From an uncultured Lentisphaerota bacterium (GTDB lineage Bacteria; Verrucomicrobiota; Kiritimatiellia; CAIQIC01), in NCBI GenBank assembly GCA_903912445.1, contig CAIWHP010000055.1:1-64000 (forward strand): a stretch of 64,000 nt of DNA. Reading direction: 5' to 3'. A program made the translations under genes and the position numbers. Positions 33,677 through 43,223 of this stretch are shown piece by piece. How positions within the stretch are numbered: position 1 is the first letter of the stretch; each line of letters starts with the position of its first letter. The notes under the pieces are model-generated. The model was given only the letters and a program-made list of their open reading frames with translations, did no database searches and was not told where the DNA came from.

Positions 33677-35080
33677 ATGAAAACCCCAGGGCTCTTGGCT
33701 GCGCTCTTGCTTGCGATGGCCGCAGGCGCGGAGCCGACGATGGTGACCGTGGCGCCGCAGCAGGTGCGGCAGGAATTCCAGGGCATGGGCTGTGGCGCGA
33801 TTTTCTACGAGGCGCACATCACGAGCCTCGGCGCGGCGGGGAAGTTCGCGCGGCAGGAACAGCTCTACGACGACATGTTCACGAAGTGCCGCACGGATTT
33901 TCTCCAGCTGATGATCCGGCCGGATCACGAACCGGTGAACGACAACGACGATCCCTACAAGCCGGCGTTCGACGAAAAGTATTTCAAGTACTGCGAGCAC
34001 GATCTGCGGATCTGCGAGGCGGCGAAGAAGCGTAATCCGGCGATGCAGCTGTATGCGGTGCTCTACACGCCGCCGGCGTGGATGAAGACGAACCATGCGC
34101 CCGGTGGCGGTGGGAAAGAAAAGGGCGCGCTGAAGCCGGGGCTGGAACTGGAGCTTGCCGAGTACGCGTGGGCGTTTCTAGCCCACATGCACCGGCACGG
34201 GCAGACGATCCGGTTTTTCAGCATCTGCAACGAGCCGGACTGGCCGCACACGCAGCCGGGCTATTTCCTCACGCCGGCGCAGCACGCGGAGCTGCTGGCC
34301 AAGGTGGGCGGCTATCTTGACGAGATGGCGCGGCGGTTTCCGGACGTGCCGCGCGTGAAGCTCGTCGCGCCGAATGTCTTGAGCGCCGTGGATTGCGCCA
34401 AGACCTATCTGCCTGAGGCGCTGCGGCGCGCGGGGAAGTTTGTGGATGTCGTCGGCTGCCACGACTACGACCGGCGCGGGCACCGCTGGCAGGCGCTGCG
34501 CGCGCTGTGCGGCACGCGGCCGCTGTGGATGACGGAGTCGAGCTTCAACGGCGCGGATCGTTCGCCGGGCCTGATCAACTCCGCCGGCGAGTATTGGCTG
34601 GCGATGACGGAGGCCTTCAACGAGGGCGTGAATGTGTGGATGGCCTATGACTGGGTCTACCCGCCGCGCGAGGGCGGCGAGGCGCTGATTCATCTGCATT
34701 GGGGCAAGGACTACAAGCTGACGAAAATCTATCATGGCTTCCGCCAGTGGTGCGCACCGCTCGTGCCGGGGATGCGCGCCGTCACGACGGAGGTGTCCGG
34801 GCCGTGCGCTTCCGGCATCGCGAAGCCCGGTGTGAAAGCCTCGGCGTTCGTCAGCGCGGACGGGCGTCGGCTCGTGATCCATATGGCCGCGGTGCAGGAC
34901 CAGCCCGCGGAAATGCTGGTGAAGCTCGCCGCCGGCTTCGAAAATGCCACCGCAACCACCTGGCGCACCAGTCCTGACGAAGACGCCGCGTCGTTGCCCG
35001 CCTTCAATTTCCGCAATGGCCAATGGGCCACAACGCTGCCGGCGCGCAGCTTGCTGACGCTGGTCGTGACGAAGTTCTAA
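33677..35080 (+). CDS. Exported GH30-like glycosidase
   Basis: Secreted protein of 467 aa with a signal peptide (MKTPGLLAALLLAMAAGA). A (beta/alpha)8 barrel with the clan-A catalytic pair: acid/base Glu in SICNEPDWPHT (about 185) and nucleophile Glu in LWMTESSF (about 286). It starts with QEFQGMGCGAIFYEA, and a C-terminal beta domain (ASAFVSADGRRLVIHM) gives the GH30 type of architecture. GH30 members act on glucosyl, xylan, fucosyl or galactan linkages; the exact one is not resolvable. Gap to the upstream gene is 13 bp. Confidence 0.82.
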   Translation: MKTPGLLAALLLAMAAGAEPTMVTVAPQQVRQEFQGMGCGAIFYEAHITSLGAAGKFARQEQLYDDMFTKCRTDFLQLMIRPDHEPVNDNDDPYKPAFDEKYFKYCEHDLRICEAAKKRNPAMQLYAVLYTPPAWMKTNHAPGGGGKEKGALKPGLELELAEYAWAFLAHMHRHGQTIRFFSICNEPDWPHTQPGYFLTPAQHAELLAKVGGYLDEMARRFPDVPRVKLVAPNVLSAVDCAKTYLPEALRRAGKFVDVVGCHDYDRRGHRWQALRALCGTRPLWMTESSFNGADRSPGLINSAGEYWLAMTEAFNEGVNVWMAYDWVYPPREGGEALIHLHWGKDYKLTKIYHGFRQWCAPLVPGMRAVTTEVSGPCASGIAKPGVKASAFVSADGRRLVIHMAAVQDQPAEMLVKLAAGFENATATTWRTSPDEDAASLPAFNFRNGQWATTLPARSLLTLVVTKF

Positions 35081-35104
35081 TGAAAACAGAACGGAGCTGA
35101 ACAT

Positions 35105-37750
35105 ATGCGAAAACAGGGACTGCTGGCCTTGGAAACGAGCCTGTTAATGGCGGTCGTGGTGCAACTGTCCGTCACCGCTGCGCAGGCGCTAGAGCCGGCG
35201 GAGTCGCCGCAGAACCTCGCGCCGCTGGCACAGCCCTCGACGTCGTTCGTCTCGGGCCACGAGACGCTCGATGCGATCAACGACGGCTTCGAACCGAAGG
35301 GCATCAACGATCATAGCCACAACTGCTACGGCAACTGGCCGCAGTCAGGCACGCAGTGGGTGCAGTTGGAGTGGAGCCAGCCGATCAGCACGAAGCAGGT
35401 CGAGGTCTATTGGTGGGACGACTCGCGCGGCGTGCGGCTGCCGACGTCGTGCCGGCTGCTCTATTGGGACGGCCAGGCTTTCGTGCCGGTACGCGAGGCC
35501 GTCGGTCTGGGCGTCGCCGGGAAGAAGTACAACACGACGACGTTCGCCGAGGTGACGACGCCGAAGCTGCGGCTGGAGATGACCGGCCGCGAAAAATTCT
35601 CGACCGGCATCATCGAGTGGCAGGTGCTGGATTCCGGCAAGTCGCCAAGGTTCCCGCCGCGCGTTTCGGCCGGCACGGATCGCATCGTGGTGCAGCCGGG
35701 CGTCGCGTTCCTGCGCGGCACGGTGAAGGGCGTGGGCTTTGCAACCACGTGGAGCAAGGTCTCCGGTCCCGGCGCGGTGACGTTCGCCGATGCACACGCG
35801 GTGGCGACGACGGCGATGTTCACCAAGCCCGGCGCCTACACCCTGCAGTTCCTGGCGAAGGCTGGCGCGCTCTCTGCGCAAGACGAGGTGCTGCTATCCG
35901 TCGAAGCGCCGCCGCTCGCCAAGCCGTTGGAGATGATCGAGCCGGTGCCGTATACGTTGACCAGCCCGTTCTGGCGTGAGCGGATCAAGGGCCAGATCGT
36001 GAACTGGATTCCGCACTGCATCCGCAAGCTCGATGAGCCCGATCTGAAGGAAGGCGGCATCCAGAATTTCGTCGAGGCCGCGCACAAGCTCGCGGGTCAG
36101 CCGGGCAAGCACGTCGGCCCGCCGTGGGCGAACGCCTACGTCCACAACACCATCGAGTCGATCTGCCTCGCGCTGCTGGTGGATGCGCAGGGCGACGCGG
36201 CAACCCTCGCGGCCCAGGCTGCGATGCGGAAGAAGCTCGAGGAGTGGATCCCGAAGATGCTCGCCGCGCAGGAGCCCGATGGCTATCTGCACACGGCCTA
36301 CACGACCAGCGGCCACAAGCGCTGGTCGAGCAAGGGCGATCACGAAGGCTACTGCGCCGGCTACTTCATCGAGGCCGCGCTCGCGCATCATGCGCTGACC
36401 GGCGGCAAGGACACGCGGCTCATGGACGCGGCACGGCGGCTGGCGGATTGCTGGGATGCGCACCTCGGGCCCGCGCCAAAGCAGGCGTGGTACGACGGCC
36501 ACGAGGCGCTGGAGCAGGCGCTCGTCCGGCTCGCATGGTTCGTGGACAAACACGAAGGCGCGGGCAAGGGGCAGAAATATCTGGCGCTCTCGAAGTTCCT
36601 CCTCGACTGCCGGCGCAACGGCGAGGAGTACGATCAAAGCCATGTGCCGGTGATCGAGCAGGCCGAGGCGGTGGGCCACGCGGTGCGCGCGTCCTATCTC
36701 TTCGCCGGCATGGCGGCTGTCGCGCACTCGACTGGCGACGCCGCTTATCACGGTGCGGCGCGCTCGCTGTGGAACAGCATGGTCAACTGCAAGTGGTACG
36801 TCACCGGTGGCATCGGCAGCGGCGAAACCTCGGAAGGCTTCGGCAAGGATTTCTCACTGGGCATGGGCGCCTACTGCGAGTCGTGTTCAAGCTGCGGGCT
36901 GGTGATGTTCCATCACAAGCTTCAAATGGCGTGGCAGGACGCGCGCTACGCCGACCTGCTGGAGGACACGCTCTATAACGCGCTGCTCGGCAGCGTGGAT
37001 CTCGACGGGCAGAACTTCACCTACACCAATCCGCTCGACTCCAGCGCTGTGCGCTACAAGTGGCACGGCTGCCCGTGCTGCGTCGGCAACATCCCGCGCA
37101 CGCTGCTGATGTTGCCGACATGGATGTATACCCAGGGCGCCGACAGCCTCTGCGTGAATCTCTACGCCGGCAGCCGTGTGAAGCTCGGCGATCTCGAACT
37201 CGTGCAGACCGCCGACTATCCGTGGAGCGGCAAGGTCACGCTCGCCGTGAACCCGGCCGCGCCGCGGAAATTCGCGCTCAAGCTGCGCGCGCCGACGCGC
37301 AACGTCAGCCGGCTCTATACGCTTGCGCCCACCTGCAACGGACTTGTCTCGCTCGCGGTGAACGGCGAAAAGCTGACGCCGGAAGTCCATGGCGGCTATG
37401 TGGTCATCAATCGCACATGGCAGGCCGGCGACAAGGTTGAACTGGAACTGTCGCTGGCGGTACAGCGCGTGAAGGCCGATGAACGCATCGCCGCCACGCG
37501 CGGCAAGGTCGCGCTCCGCTACGGCCCGCTGGTCTACAACATCGAGAGCAAGGACCAGAACATCGACTCCATTCTTGATGCGGCTGCCCCGCTGACTACC
37601 GAGTGGAAACCCGAGCTGCTCGGCGGCGTCATGGTTATCAAGGGTGCGTTCGCCGATGGTAAGCCGCTGCTCGCCATTCCGAACTATGCGCGCCTGAATC
37701 GCGGCGGCCGGTCGCTCGTGTGGATCAAGGAAGGCGCCATAGCGAAGTAG
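35105..37750 (+). CDS. Exported GH127 beta-L-arabinofuranosidase-like protein
   Basis: Protein of 881 aa. An N-terminal F5/8-type C-like domain (APLAQPSTSFVSGHETLDAINDG, TKQVEVYWWDDSRGVRLPTS) and an Ig-like segment precede a GH127 (formerly DUF1680) (alpha/alpha)6 barrel. Landmarks are HNTIESICLALLVDAQG, HEGYCAGYFIEAALAHH, the CESCSSCGLV region and CPCCVGNIPRTLLM at about 655-668. The Glu and Cys of these last two match the cysteine-based glycosidase centre of the family. Known members release beta-L-arabinofuranose from plant hydroxyproline-rich glycoproteins. Likely exported, though the first 30 residues form a weak signal. The next gene starts 1 bp after the stop. Confidence 0.87.
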   Translation: MRKQGLLALETSLLMAVVVQLSVTAAQALEPAESPQNLAPLAQPSTSFVSGHETLDAINDGFEPKGINDHSHNCYGNWPQSGTQWVQLEWSQPISTKQVEVYWWDDSRGVRLPTSCRLLYWDGQAFVPVREAVGLGVAGKKYNTTTFAEVTTPKLRLEMTGREKFSTGIIEWQVLDSGKSPRFPPRVSAGTDRIVVQPGVAFLRGTVKGVGFATTWSKVSGPGAVTFADAHAVATTAMFTKPGAYTLQFLAKAGALSAQDEVLLSVEAPPLAKPLEMIEPVPYTLTSPFWRERIKGQIVNWIPHCIRKLDEPDLKEGGIQNFVEAAHKLAGQPGKHVGPPWANAYVHNTIESICLALLVDAQGDAATLAAQAAMRKKLEEWIPKMLAAQEPDGYLHTAYTTSGHKRWSSKGDHEGYCAGYFIEAALAHHALTGGKDTRLMDAARRLADCWDAHLGPAPKQAWYDGHEALEQALVRLAWFVDKHEGAGKGQKYLALSKFLLDCRRNGEEYDQSHVPVIEQAEAVGHAVRASYLFAGMAAVAHSTGDAAYHGAARSLWNSMVNCKWYVTGGIGSGETSEGFGKDFSLGMGAYCESCSSCGLVMFHHKLQMAWQDARYADLLEDTLYNALLGSVDLDGQNFTYTNPLDSSAVRYKWHGCPCCVGNIPRTLLMLPTWMYTQGADSLCVNLYAGSRVKLGDLELVQTADYPWSGKVTLAVNPAAPRKFALKLRAPTRNVSRLYTLAPTCNGLVSLAVNGEKLTPEVHGGYVVINRTWQAGDKVELELSLAVQRVKADERIAATRGKVALRYGPLVYNIESKDQNIDSILDAAAPLTTEWKPELLGGVMVIKGAFADGKPLLAIPNYARLNRGGRSLVWIKEGAIAK

Positions 37751-37751
37751 C

Positions 37752-39164
37752 ATGAGCATCAAGATCATATCTGCGCTGGCACTGCCTTGCTTCCTGGGCG
37801 TCCAGGCATGGGCTGCACTCGATGTCTATCCCGCGCCGCCGGGGCTGGCGGCGTCGACGGAGTATCGGGTGGAGATTTCCCAGGATGGCAAGGCGAGCGA
37901 AGCGTTTGTCTATTTCTCCACCGCGAAGTGGCGCAGCAATAAAGTGAAAGACACGGCGTGGACCACGTTCGCGTTCGACGGCCGCGTGACGGTGCGTGTG
38001 ACGAAGCTCCGTGGCGTATTCAAGTCCTGCAAGATCCTGCCCACCAGCCGGGGTATTCAGCCGCGCATCGAGGGCGCGAGCGCCATCTTTGAGTTGGATC
38101 GTCCGGCGAAGCTCTCGGTGGAATTCGATGACAGTGCCGCGTCGCATCCGCTGCTGGTGTTCGCCGACCCGCCGGAGACGCTGGTGCCCCGGCGGGACGA
38201 TCCGAGGGTGGTGTGGTTCGCGCCCGGTGTACACGATCTGCCGGGCGGCGCATTGCAGTTGCAGGCCGGACAGACGGTCTATCTGGCGGGCGGTGCCTTC
38301 GTGCGGGGGCGCATCAGCGGCAGCGGCGCGAAAGGCGCGCGCATCCTTGGGCGCGGTGTGTTGAGTGGCGAAAAACTTTCGCACGTGGAAACGGACGGCA
38401 AGAAGCCTGAACACTTTGTGATGTTGGGCGGCGCAAGCGACGATGTGCTGGTGGATGGGCCGACGCTGGTGGATTCCCCGCACTACAACCTGACCATCGC
38501 CGGACAGCGCGCCGTGGTGCGCAACGTCAAAATGCTTTCGTGGTGGTTCAGCACCGACGGGGTTGGCGTGGACACGCACGGCCTGGTTGAGGACTGCTTT
38601 TTCAAGGTGAACGACGACGCGCTGAAGCTCTATCACAATGATACGACCGTTCGTCGCTGCGTCATCTGGCAGATGGAGAACGGCGCGCCGTTCCAGCTTT
38701 CCTGGAACATGCCGGGGCGCAATGCGGGGTTTCATGTGAGCGACTGCGACGTTATCCGCGTGGAGCATGCGTGGCGCAACGATAACGAGGCGGTGTTCTG
38801 CGCCATCCACGGCGGCAGCGGGAGCATGAGCGACTATCTCTTCGAGAACATCCGCATCGAGAACGCGCGCTGGCGGCTCTTCAGCCTCGTGATCAAGCCC
38901 AACGAATTTGCCAAGGGAGTGCGTGAGCCCGGTTGCATCTCAAACGTGGTGTTTCGCAACATCATCGCGGATGGCCCCTTTACGCTGCCCAACCGCCTGC
39001 GCGGCTTCGGTGTCAACAGCCGCGTGGAAAACATCCGCTTCGAAAACGTCATGGTTGGCGGCCAGCCCTTGGCCGACGCTCGCAATGGTTTCGACATGGA
39101 TACCAACACGGTGCGCGGCATCAGTTTTGCACCTCCCGCAAGCCGGCCGGAGACGAAACCCTGA
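37752..39164 (+). CDS. Exported right-handed beta-helix glycosidase, GH28/GH49-like
   Basis: Secreted protein of 470 aa with a signal peptide (to QAWA). An N-terminal beta domain is followed by a parallel beta helix: WFAPGVHDLPGGALQLQAGQTVYLAGGAFVRG-type entry, LVDSPHYNLTIAGQRAVVRNVKM, WWFSTDGVGVDTHGL, VNDDALKLYHNDTTVRRCVIW, then DNEAVFCAIHGGSG. The paired Asp in STDG and VNDDALK are candidates for catalysis. The fold and motif order fit polygalacturonase (GH28) or dextranase-type (GH49) enzymes. Last gene of the operon that begins at 29660. Confidence 0.78.
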   Translation: MSIKIISALALPCFLGVQAWAALDVYPAPPGLAASTEYRVEISQDGKASEAFVYFSTAKWRSNKVKDTAWTTFAFDGRVTVRVTKLRGVFKSCKILPTSRGIQPRIEGASAIFELDRPAKLSVEFDDSAASHPLLVFADPPETLVPRRDDPRVVWFAPGVHDLPGGALQLQAGQTVYLAGGAFVRGRISGSGAKGARILGRGVLSGEKLSHVETDGKKPEHFVMLGGASDDVLVDGPTLVDSPHYNLTIAGQRAVVRNVKMLSWWFSTDGVGVDTHGLVEDCFFKVNDDALKLYHNDTTVRRCVIWQMENGAPFQLSWNMPGRNAGFHVSDCDVIRVEHAWRNDNEAVFCAIHGGSGSMSDYLFENIRIENARWRLFSLVIKPNEFAKGVREPGCISNVVFRNIIADGPFTLPNRLRGFGVNSRVENIRFENVMVGGQPLADARNGFDMDTNTVRGISFAPPASRPETKP

Positions 39165-39181
39165 CGATGGTTCGCGCATGT

Positions 39182-39275
39182 CTTTTCCAAGGATTGGCAG
39201 CCCAAGGCTGCCCGTCTCGCAAAGCTCGGCTGGAAACGAGAACGGGCATGTTTTCCAAGCCTTGGAAAACATGCC
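39182..39275. repeat. TTCCAA palindromes, one extended to a perfect 31-nt palindrome
   Basis: A degenerate copy lies at 39182-39197 (TTTTCCAAGGATTGGC). A perfect 31-nt palindrome at 39245-39275 has arms of 15 nt (GGCATGTTTTCCAAG) around one C. A weak intermediate copy sits near 39220-39235. No T run follows, but the 31-nt hairpin could end the operon transcript. Confidence 0.85.
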
Positions 39276-39380
39276 ACGCGGTGGCGGGGGGTCAACGTGC
39301 AACTCAAGGGTGAGGACCACCAGTCTGCCGGAATTGCGATATATCTGTCGTTACTGCGTGATAATCTGTTGCGATGGGGC

Positions 39381-39408
39381 TTGACTTGGCAGGGTTGCGC
39401 GTAAAGAT
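39381..39408 (+). promoter_or_regulatory. Possible promoter of the Gfo/Idh-HEAT operon
   Basis: TTGACT at 39381-39386 and AAAGAT at 39403-39408 with a 16-nt spacer, about 170 bp before the Gfo/Idh gene. It is the best sigma70-like pair in the spacer 39276-39575, where no gene is seen. Confidence is low. Confidence 0.3.
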
Positions 39409-39575
39409 GCGCGCGTGATTTTTCAGCACCACGTACGGTTGAGAAGCAACGATCTCTCGGTAGACGTTGCCGGGCAATTTTTAAGTGGAGCATCGGTGTG
39501 GTGCGCGGAAGTCCTCTCCGGTGAACCATCCGGTGCCGGCAACGTCCCTTTCACCCTCAACACGGAGATAAACTC

Positions 39576-40853
39576 ATGACGGAATTCAGTCGTCGTCGGT
39601 TTTTAAAAAATGTGGCCAAGACCGGGATGGCCTTGGCGGCGGCACCGCTGATCGTGCCCGCGTCGGTGCTTGGTCGGGGTGGGGCGGTGGCGCCGAGCGA
39701 ACGGATTGTGCTTGGCGCGATCGGAATTGGCGGCCGTGGCTCGTACGTGCTCGGCTGTTTCCTGGAGGAAGAAGATGTGCAGTTTGTGGCCATTTGCGAT
39801 GTCAAGGAGGCGCGGCGCAAGGCGGTCAAGGAACGCGCCGACCAGAAGTATGGCAACACGGACTGCGCGACCTCCCGGGATCTGCACGAACTGCTGGGCC
39901 GCAACGACGTGGATGCCGTGTTGATTGCCACAGGACCGAACTGGCATGCGCTGGCTTCCATCATGGCCGCCAAGGCCGGCAAGGATGTGTATTGTGAGAA
40001 GCCCTGCACCAAGACGATTATGGAGAGTCTCGCGCTCGCGGCTACCTTCCGCCGCACGGGGCGTATCTTCCAAGGCGGTATGCAGCGGCGCAGTCTGCCC
40101 AACTTCGAATTTGCCGCCGAACTGGCGTTGCGTGGCAAGCTCGGCCAACTCCAATCGGTCCACGCGCATCCCGGTGGACTGCACACGGGCATCAGCGGTT
40201 GGCCCGCACCCGAACCGGAGCCACCCAAGGATGTGGCCGATTGGGATTTGTATCTTGGCCCGGCGGCTTGGCGTCCCTTCAGCCAGGGCCTGATGGCGCG
40301 CGGCGGCAGCTTTGAGAAAGGCGGCGGCCTCGTCGGTGGCGGCTGTCTCGAATGGGGTTCACATTGTGTGGACCTTTGCCAGTGGGCTTGCGACGCCGAT
40401 AGGACGGCGCCGGTCGAGTACTGGCCGGAAGGCGGCCAACTGCACGCCCGCTACGCCAGCGGTGTCAAACTCATCGTGCGTAATGAGGGCTGGTTGCCCA
40501 ACATCGGTTCCTGTCCCGCGCGGTACGAGGGTACGACCGGTTGGGTGGAAACCGGCGACAGCGGCGACATCATCACCAGTTCGCCCGCTCTGTTGGCGGG
40601 CCGGCGCGCCAAGTCTTCTGGTTACCCGGCAAACCTCCATGTGCGCAACTTCCTCGACTGTGTCAAGTCGCGCGGCCAGACGCGCGTCAACGCCGAGGTG
40701 GCCTGCCAGTCGCACATCGCCTGCCATGCCGCCAACATTGCCTTGTTCCTCAATCGCAAACTCAATTTCGACCCTGTCAAAAACGTGTTTATCGGCGACG
40801 ACGAGGCCAACCGCCTCCGTTCCGAAGCGCTACGCGAACCTTGGAGGATTTGA
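39576..40853 (+). CDS. Tat-exported Gfo/Idh/MocA-family oxidoreductase
   Basis: NAD(P)-dependent sugar oxidoreductase family protein of 425 aa. The N-terminus has a twin-arginine signal (SRRRFLKNVAKTGMALAAAPLIVPA). A Rossmann domain follows (GAIGIGGRG at about 47-54, FVAICDVKEARR), then the EKP motif (YCEKPCTKTI) with the catalytic-type Lys. The C-terminal alpha/beta domain has GGGLVGGGCLEWGSHCVDL with a candidate His. Tat-signal members are common in Planctomycetota and Verrucomicrobiota. The sugar substrate is unknown. The HEAT-repeat gene starts 3 bp after the stop. Confidence 0.9.
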   Translation: MTEFSRRRFLKNVAKTGMALAAAPLIVPASVLGRGGAVAPSERIVLGAIGIGGRGSYVLGCFLEEEDVQFVAICDVKEARRKAVKERADQKYGNTDCATSRDLHELLGRNDVDAVLIATGPNWHALASIMAAKAGKDVYCEKPCTKTIMESLALAATFRRTGRIFQGGMQRRSLPNFEFAAELALRGKLGQLQSVHAHPGGLHTGISGWPAPEPEPPKDVADWDLYLGPAAWRPFSQGLMARGGSFEKGGGLVGGGCLEWGSHCVDLCQWACDADRTAPVEYWPEGGQLHARYASGVKLIVRNEGWLPNIGSCPARYEGTTGWVETGDSGDIITSSPALLAGRRAKSSGYPANLHVRNFLDCVKSRGQTRVNAEVACQSHIACHAANIALFLNRKLNFDPVKNVFIGDDEANRLRSEALREPWRI

Positions 40854-40856
40854 ACC

Positions 40857-42989
40857 ATGCTTGCCCTCTTGCTTGCCGCTGTCCTGGTCGCCGAACCTGC
40901 TGGTGGCCACGATCCACAACAGCTCATCGCCGTCCTCAAGTCCGACGCGCCCGCGTCCGAAAAAGCTGTCACCTGCAAACGTCTGGCCATCTATGGGAAC
41001 AAGGACGCCGTGCCGGTCCTCGCCCCGTTACTGGCCGATGAGAAACTCGCCTCGTGGGCGCGCATTGCTCTCGAAGCGCTTCCCGACCCCGCCGCCGATG
41101 ACGCGCTCCGTGATGCGCTCGGCACCTTGAAGGGCAAACTACTCATTGGTGTCATCAACACCATCGGAGTCCGGCGCGACACCAAAGCCCTCAACGTGCT
41201 CACTGCGAAGCTCAAGGACGCCGACGCCGGTGTCGCCTCGGCTGCCGCCGTCGCGCTCGGCCGCATCGGTGGTCCGGTTGTGGCTGCGACCTTGACGCCG
41301 CTGCTCGGCAGTCTTCGTCCGGCAGCGGCAGAAGGTTGCATCTTGTGTGCTGAACAACTGCTGGCCGATGGTGAACACGCCGCTGCCGCAAAACTCTACG
41401 ACGCCGTCCGCGCCGCCAATGTGTCGAAGCAGAAAACCCTTGAGGCGACCCGCGGGGCGATCCTTGCCCGCCAAGCCGATGGCGTCCCATTGTTGGTTGA
41501 GCAACTGCGCTCGCAGGATCGTGCGTTCTTCAACATCGCACTGCGCACCGTGCGCGAGATGCCGGGCAGCGCAGCGGGGCAGGTGTTGAGCGCCGAGTTG
41601 GAGCGGGCCACACCGGATCGGCAGCCGTATCTGCTGCTGGCGTTGGCTGACCGCGGCGGTCCCGAAGTTCTGCCCGCCGCACTCAAGGCGGCCCAGGCTG
41701 GCTCCTTCGAGCTTCGTCTCGCCGCCGTCAAGGTGCTGGGGAAACTCGGTGACCTCTCGTGCCTTCCAGTCCTCGTCACGATTGTCGCGGAGGACGACGC
41801 GGGGCTCGCGCAAGCTGCGAAGTCCGCGCTGGTCCGCCTGCCGGGCGAACCCGTGGACGCAGCGGTTGCAGGCTTGTTGAACCAGACCAGTGCGAACGCC
41901 CGCCGGGCCGGTATTGAGCTGGTTGCCGCGCGTCGCGTGCTCGGTGCGCTGCCGGCTCTGTTGCAAGTGGCTGTCGCCCCGGATCCCGCCCTTGCCACCG
42001 CCAGCCTCAAGGCGCTAGGCGACTTGGGTGGCGAGGCTGAAATCCCCGCCATGATTGGCGTGCTGCTGAAAACCCAGGCGCCCGATGCCGCCGAAAGCGC
42101 CTTGGCGTCCCTCTGCGCCCGGCTAGGCCGGCCGGTCACGGGCAACGTGGTCATTCAAAGAGCGGTTTATGGTGAGCTGCCGGATGGCCCCTCCGCCGAT
42201 GTCACGGCCAAGGTTGCCGGGATCCTAAAGACAGGCGCGTTGTTCGTTGAAGCCTCCAATCGCCACTTCGGCGACCCTGCCGGTGGCCGCGTCAAGAAAC
42301 TGTGCGTCCAGTATACCGTCAACGGCCAGCCCGTTACCCGTACCGTCAACGAAAATGAAACCATCAAATTCGCTATCAATGTTGTCCCGCCGGCCGTGGC
42401 CGATGCGCTCTGCACGGCGCTGCCGCAGGCGACCGGCGCCGCGAAGCTGGCGTTGCTGCGTGTGTTGCGCTCCGCGGGCGGACCGAAGGCACTTGCCGCC
42501 CTGCGTGCCGCCGCCACCGATCCGAGTACAGAGGTCAAGGAGACGGCTTTGCGGGCCTTGTGCGACTGGGATACCGCCGACGTGTTGCCGGACATGGTTC
42601 AGCTGGCGCGGACAACCACCGACAAGAAATGGAAAATCCTCGCCTTGCGCGCCCAACTGCGCCTGATCCCGCTTCAGGAGGCGACGACCGCTGAGAAACT
42701 GGCCGCCCTCAAAGAGGCGATGGCGCTTATCGAGCGGACGGAAGAAAAACGCCTTGCACTGGCGGCGCTTGCCGAGATTCCCTCCGCCGGATCGCTGGCG
42801 TTGGTGGTACCGTTTCTAGGCACCGGTGGGTTGAAGGAAGAAGCCAGCATCGCAGCCGTAGCGATTGGCGAGAAGATCGTTGGGAAAAACCCGTCCGAAG
42901 TTGCCGGAGCGATGAAGCAGGTCTCCACCACCAACAAGAAGCTCGCCAGCCGCGTTCGCCAACTCCAGGCCCAGACCAAAGGGAAATGA
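40857..42989 (+). CDS. Exported HEAT-repeat protein
   Basis: A 710-residue protein made almost wholly of paired-helix repeats of HEAT/PBS-lyase type (for example DAGVASAAAVALGRIGGPVV, AALRAAATDPSTEVKETALRALCDWD). An N-terminal hydrophobic stretch (MLALLLAAVLVAEPAGG) acts as signal or anchor. A break at about residues 430-520 (NRHFGDPAGGRVKKLCVQYTV and VNGQPVTRTVNENETIKF) is beta-like and differs from the repeats. It probably acts as a protein-binding scaffold. It is co-transcribed with the Gfo/Idh gene, a pairing seen elsewhere in this superphylum. GGAGG lies before the ATG. Confidence 0.82.
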   Translation: MLALLLAAVLVAEPAGGHDPQQLIAVLKSDAPASEKAVTCKRLAIYGNKDAVPVLAPLLADEKLASWARIALEALPDPAADDALRDALGTLKGKLLIGVINTIGVRRDTKALNVLTAKLKDADAGVASAAAVALGRIGGPVVAATLTPLLGSLRPAAAEGCILCAEQLLADGEHAAAAKLYDAVRAANVSKQKTLEATRGAILARQADGVPLLVEQLRSQDRAFFNIALRTVREMPGSAAGQVLSAELERATPDRQPYLLLALADRGGPEVLPAALKAAQAGSFELRLAAVKVLGKLGDLSCLPVLVTIVAEDDAGLAQAAKSALVRLPGEPVDAAVAGLLNQTSANARRAGIELVAARRVLGALPALLQVAVAPDPALATASLKALGDLGGEAEIPAMIGVLLKTQAPDAAESALASLCARLGRPVTGNVVIQRAVYGELPDGPSADVTAKVAGILKTGALFVEASNRHFGDPAGGRVKKLCVQYTVNGQPVTRTVNENETIKFAINVVPPAVADALCTALPQATGAAKLALLRVLRSAGGPKALAALRAAATDPSTEVKETALRALCDWDTADVLPDMVQLARTTTDKKWKILALRAQLRLIPLQEATTAEKLAALKEAMALIERTEEKRLALAALAEIPSAGSLALVVPFLGTGGLKEEASIAAVAIGEKIVGKNPSEVAGAMKQVSTTNKKLASRVRQLQAQTKGK

Positions 42990-43122
42990 CCCGGCGCGCC
43001 CTGCGCACCTTCCCGTGAAGCAGTCGTTTGCCTCGCTCGAAAAGGAGCGGGATGTGGCCCGTGCGATCCTCAGACCACCGGTTCCAGCGCTCAGTTCTCC
43101 AACACTCCCTTCTCCCCGCAGG

Positions 43123-43185
43123 TCAAGAATGGATAGCAGGAGGTCAAGAATGGCTCTTCTCCGCGGGGGCGGTGGCCGTTAGATT
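43123..43185 (+). promoter_or_regulatory. AraC-type operator and promoter, copy 2
   Basis: Half-sites TCAAGAATGG at 43123-43132 and 43144-43153, 21 bp apart. The -10-like TAGATT is at 43180-43185, starting 27 nt after the second half-site. ATG 43224 lies 39 nt beyond, the same as in copies 1 and 3. It now drives a broken gene followed by the GH29 gene at 43703. Confidence 0.8.
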
Positions 43186-43223
43186 GCGCGTCGGTGTGCC
43201 TGATGAGGATGGAGAACAACAGC